Positions 60,679 through 64,000 of a stretch of 64,000 nt of DNA are shown one piece after another. Each line of letters starts with the position of its first letter. Position 1 is the first letter of the stretch. The translations under genes were made by a program, and so were the position numbers. Under the pieces are notes generated by a model. That model saw nothing but the letters and a program-made list of their open reading frames with translations. It had not been told where the DNA came from and ran no database searches. Source of the DNA: Actinernus sp. WN-2022. Its lineage: Eukaryota > Cnidaria > Anthozoa > Actiniaria > Actinernidae. The stretch lies in assembly GCA_030867875.1 (NCBI GenBank), contig JAOWCC010000019.1, positions 29,532,966 through 29,596,965 on the forward strand. The letters run 5' to 3'.

Positions 60679-62556
60679 TTCGGATCCACGAGCATTTCGC
60701 GCGCCAATCTAATCAAAATTTCAAGCATGTAACGCGGGCTCATTTTGTGAAGTAATTTATGCGTGCGCTATTATTTGATTCTTTATTTTCGTGGTCAAAG
60801 CCGCGTTGCCGGCCGGTTTGTAGTTATATATCGAGTTTTTCTTTACGAAATAAAGGTAAAATGTGTGATCCGTCAAACATTAAGTAGCTCTAGGTTCATA
60901 CATTTAACAACGTTTCCTGTCGAGGAGCTTTACTTGGCGATGTTTAGTTGTTTCGATCGCTCGGAAATAATCTTAGACTTCAGTCATTTTGTCGATTATC
61001 TCGGTCAGTAAAACGCAAATTGTAGGGCTAAGGTAACCGAGTTTTGGTGCAAGGAGAAGTGTACGGGAAGAGATGGCTAAGGAACGCAGGTTGAGGAGAT
61101 GGATCATCTTGCAATTGTTACCAGTATGTCGGCAGCAGTTGAAGTGGTCGTCATTTATACCTCCAGAAAAAGTGGTGATTTTTAGTCGTCTAGATGTATT
61201 CGTAGATCTGGTAGTGGTTGTCATAAAACATGTACAGCATTATATATCTTGATTGTGTTGGGAAAGAAATGGTAAATATTCTTACCCTGACTCTTCATAT
61301 TTTGTCTAAATATACTCTTGGAGAAACATATCACAAACTGTTACACAAAAGCAATGAAAGGTTTAGAGTAGTTGTGTTTTTGGAAAAGAGAAATGATTTT
61401 ATGAAAGCCTCAAAAATATTTCATTCAAAAGGTTCCATGAAAATTAATTGTAACTAAATTTTTGAGAATAACTGATATTAAAGAGGTTATTTCAAAGACA
61501 GATGTAGCTATAAAATTTAACCGACTTCGAACTGAAGAACTTCAGTTTAAATGACAAGGGTGCTTCTACTGGTATATCCCAAATAACAGCCATCAACATT
61601 TGAGTTTACTAATTTGTGGTGACAAAGGCATTTACATCAACAAAACTTCTCCTACAGTTTAATAATACAAAGAAACATCAGTCTATAAATAGAGCTATAA
61701 AATACTGGGAACTTTTGAAGGACTTCTTGTCCTATAATTAAACTTCCATGCCCCACTCCCTAGCCAGCAACTGCTAATATAAGCAAAATTAGTACAAGGA
61801 AGCACTCAAGACCTGTAGAAATAAAACCAAAAACTACCTTAAATGCATCTAGATTCAAACAATAAAATTCAAAGACTTTTGTGCAAGTATTGCAAACAGA
61901 TCTTGAGACCAACAACACAATCTGAATCAACTGAATATTTTTGTTGTCAGCAAATGCTGTTTTAGTGGAGACTATAGCCCAGCTACTTGGTCTCACTTGG
62001 CTATCAGATGTGCCTTAAGGCATACCTCATGCTCCTCTAATTATTCAAAAATATCAAAATAAGAATGTACCTGAACAAAAGCTTGAAACTCTAATGGCAA
62101 TTAAGAACAAATGAAGTTTAAACAGAGTTATAGTTGCAAGAATCCAGCTCTATTCCACCTCTTTTTCTTGTTTGAGATAAATGATCATGAGATGCAGACT
62201 TTGATTAGCCATTATAGTTGTTTCAAGGCTTATTAAACTTAAGTGTTTTTTAATCCTGTTCACAGGGTCACATAGCTCTAATGGCCTAGGTCTAAATAAT
62301 TGAATGCATTTGGTGTATATATACCACCATTCAAGAAAAAGAAGCTCATATGTCACTATAAACTGCTCAGTAGCAGTACATGTAGCTTCACAGCAATCCC
62401 AGTGCCAAATCTGAAGAAAACAGAGGAAATGTTCCAAATACAGCAACTTAAGTCATCTTTTTAAGTGTAAACAAGCTAATGCTTCCTTTAAAAAAGAATT
62501 TATTGCTTAAAGAATAGCAAAATATAAAAATACAAAGACTGTACTACTGATGTTAA
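60679..62556. other. AT-rich DNA without a supported gene
   Basis: Only short frames. The plus-strand stretch 61085-61250 stays open and has coding-like words (LQLLPVCRQQLKWSSF), but has no clear splice signals or family match. Confidence 0.35.
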
Positions 62557-62695
62557 AGTGATTTTCATAAACCTGTGAAACAATTATTGCTTGTTAACAT
62601 CTAATAGTCAAATATACACAAAAGAAAACAATAGAATTAGCATTTAATTGCACTAAATATTTTAGTATCTGTTTCACAGGTTTATGAACATCACT
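62557..62695. repeat. Inverted-repeat MITE, 139 bp
   Basis: AGTGATTTTCATAAACCTGT at left and ACAGGTTTATGAACATCACT at right, 25-bp arms with two mismatches. Confidence 0.7.
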
Positions 62696-62853
62696 CTATA
62701 ATAATCAGATATTGTTAAGAATACTCAATACTCGGATAAAACAATTATAGCTGAATTTTGTTTGAATCTTTTCATTTTCATATCAATATACATGATATGT
62801 GCATGTTGCCCAAGAGCATGCAGGTGTACAAATTGTGTTCATGCAGCGAAATC

Positions 62854-62958
62854 TACCCTGCGAGCAGAGGTTTCTCATCTCTTTGCCTGTCCCATCCGCC
62901 GAAAGAAAGGGAAAGTACAGCAATGGCAAAGAGATGTGAAACCTCTGCTCGCAGGGTA
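62854..62958. mobile_element. 105-bp hairpin MITE with 9-bp target duplication
   Basis: TACCCTGCGAGCAGAGGTTT and its inverse form arms of about 33 bp. AGCGAAATC flanks both ends exactly (62845-62853 and 62959-62967), which fits a Mutator-type element. Confidence 0.85.
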
Positions 62959-62967
62959 AGCGAAATC

Positions 62968-64000
62968 AAATCATAAACAAATTGGCTGGCGGTCATATTT
63001 TTTGTAAACTGACACGCCAAATAGTAAGAATGTGTTGTTTAGCTTTCAACAAAATTAATGAATGAGACAGACAAAATAAATAATCAAACTATAAACACTA
63101 AATATCACAATCAGCGCAGCTACCAAAATTAAGTAATATTTACAATGTCTGGGGCATAAATCGCGCGTGTAAACACAAGCAAATGATAATTTGCATATTA
63201 CAGAATTTAAAAGAAACTAACATGATATGGAGAGTGCCTCATACCTGTTCAGAAATGATGAAATATTCTGGTGTTAGCCATCAGCAACGATAATCCGACT
63301 ATAACAATGTTGCCCAGTGTGTAAAGTAAAATATATTTTTACATATGTTAAAATGGTTCTCCTTACAGTTTTCCATCCACAAAGCCACAATATAGTGACA
63401 TTTATAGTACAATGCTAAAGTTGTTAATAACAAAATTCGGTCGAATTAAATTCCAGTGTGAAGCAGTCTCTAAAGAACGTTACCAAAACTGAATAGCTTT
63501 CAGTTTTGTCTCGCAACTCTTCCTCAAGCTATCCATCGTATTGCCTCTGAAATCGAAACACTTTCTAGCCAGAACTTCGACTTGGATACTCCGTTGTATT
63601 GAAAACGCCTGAAAATGAAGTACCTTTCATCACAGAAGTTTTAATCCAGAAAAAGGTTATCTTCTCCATCAGATCAGAAAAGAGTCCCAACTTCATCTGA
63701 TTCCTCTGAAGAATGGTGAGAGAATGCGAAATTCTGACAGTGGTTCTTCTTGTAGTTTAGTTGTTATTCAAAAGGCAAAATATCCCGTGTTAGTTCATGT
63801 TAATTTCGACGTTAACCTTCGTGACAACTTTTCGTTGCAAATAACCAACTCAGTTAAGGCTATGAAGATCCGATAAATGTGGCTAAAGTAGGTTGAAAGT
63901 GTGATACAAACTTCGCCAGTGACAGTTAACTTTCTCCTCCTTTTGATCGCGCACATGCGACGAACACAATCCAGACGTTGCACGAACGCTCTGCGAACAA
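62968..64000. other. AT-rich DNA without a supported gene
   Basis: No frame above 65 codons with coding character and no recognisable repeat. Confidence 0.35.

Noticed and set aside
61085..61250. Host exon encoding LQLLPVCRQQLKWSSF
   Set aside because: No acceptor and donor in phase and no recognised family; left as unassigned.

Overview
The window looks like nuclear DNA of a cnidarian, most likely an anthozoan (coral or sea anemone). It is AT-rich and intron-rich, very dense in transposons with short inverted repeats and tRNA-headed SINEs, and scattered with the palindrome TACATGTA. The taxonomic call is inference from the element types, not a database match.

Layout. (1) Positions 1 to about 14.5 kb hold most of a Polinton/Maverick element (a virus-like DNA transposon). 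It carries a protein-primed DNA polymerase B broken by one in-frame stop, a retroviral-type integrase, a packaging ATPase, a major capsid protein, a probable penton protein, several membrane-associated proteins and an F-box/ankyrin protein. Its left end lies outside the window. (2) From 14.8 to 45.0 kb runs the 5' half of a host gene on the minus strand, snurportin-1 (SNUPN). Four coding exons can be read at 44906-44985, 37119-37199, 16791-16875 and 14816-14920, with matching splice phases. The cap-binding exons must lie left of the window, so the Polinton sits inside a SNUPN intron. (3) The SNUPN introns are packed with elements: a decayed hAT transposon (18080-22993, 8-bp target duplication) whose transposase frame runs on into a Ulp1-like cysteine protease; an apparently intact BEL/Pao LTR retrotransposon (23417-30937, LTRs identical by eye, 5-bp duplication); an 838-bp TA-flanked element whose empty site is preserved in a neighbouring tandem repeat; long foldback elements; and SINEs. 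(4) A second candidate first exon lies divergently at 45127-45171, so 44986-45126 is a probable bidirectional promoter. (5) Right of 45 kb lie a decayed Academ transposon of the XPG-nuclease type (47608-53793) inserted in a minisatellite, a 5'-truncated LINE, a 4.2-kb element with a 9-bp target duplication (56211-60436), and several short inverted-repeat elements. The last 3.5 kb shows no gene I can support.

How they fit together. The Polinton genes form a replication module (polymerase), an integration module (integrase) and a virion module (ATPase, major capsid, penton, membrane proteins), arranged in alternating strand blocks with tail-to-tail overlaps. The SNUPN exons encode the N-terminal importin-beta-binding region and the start of the trimethylguanosine-cap-binding domain of the U snRNP import adaptor. 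All coordinates and motifs were read by eye from the sequence; no alignment or search was run.
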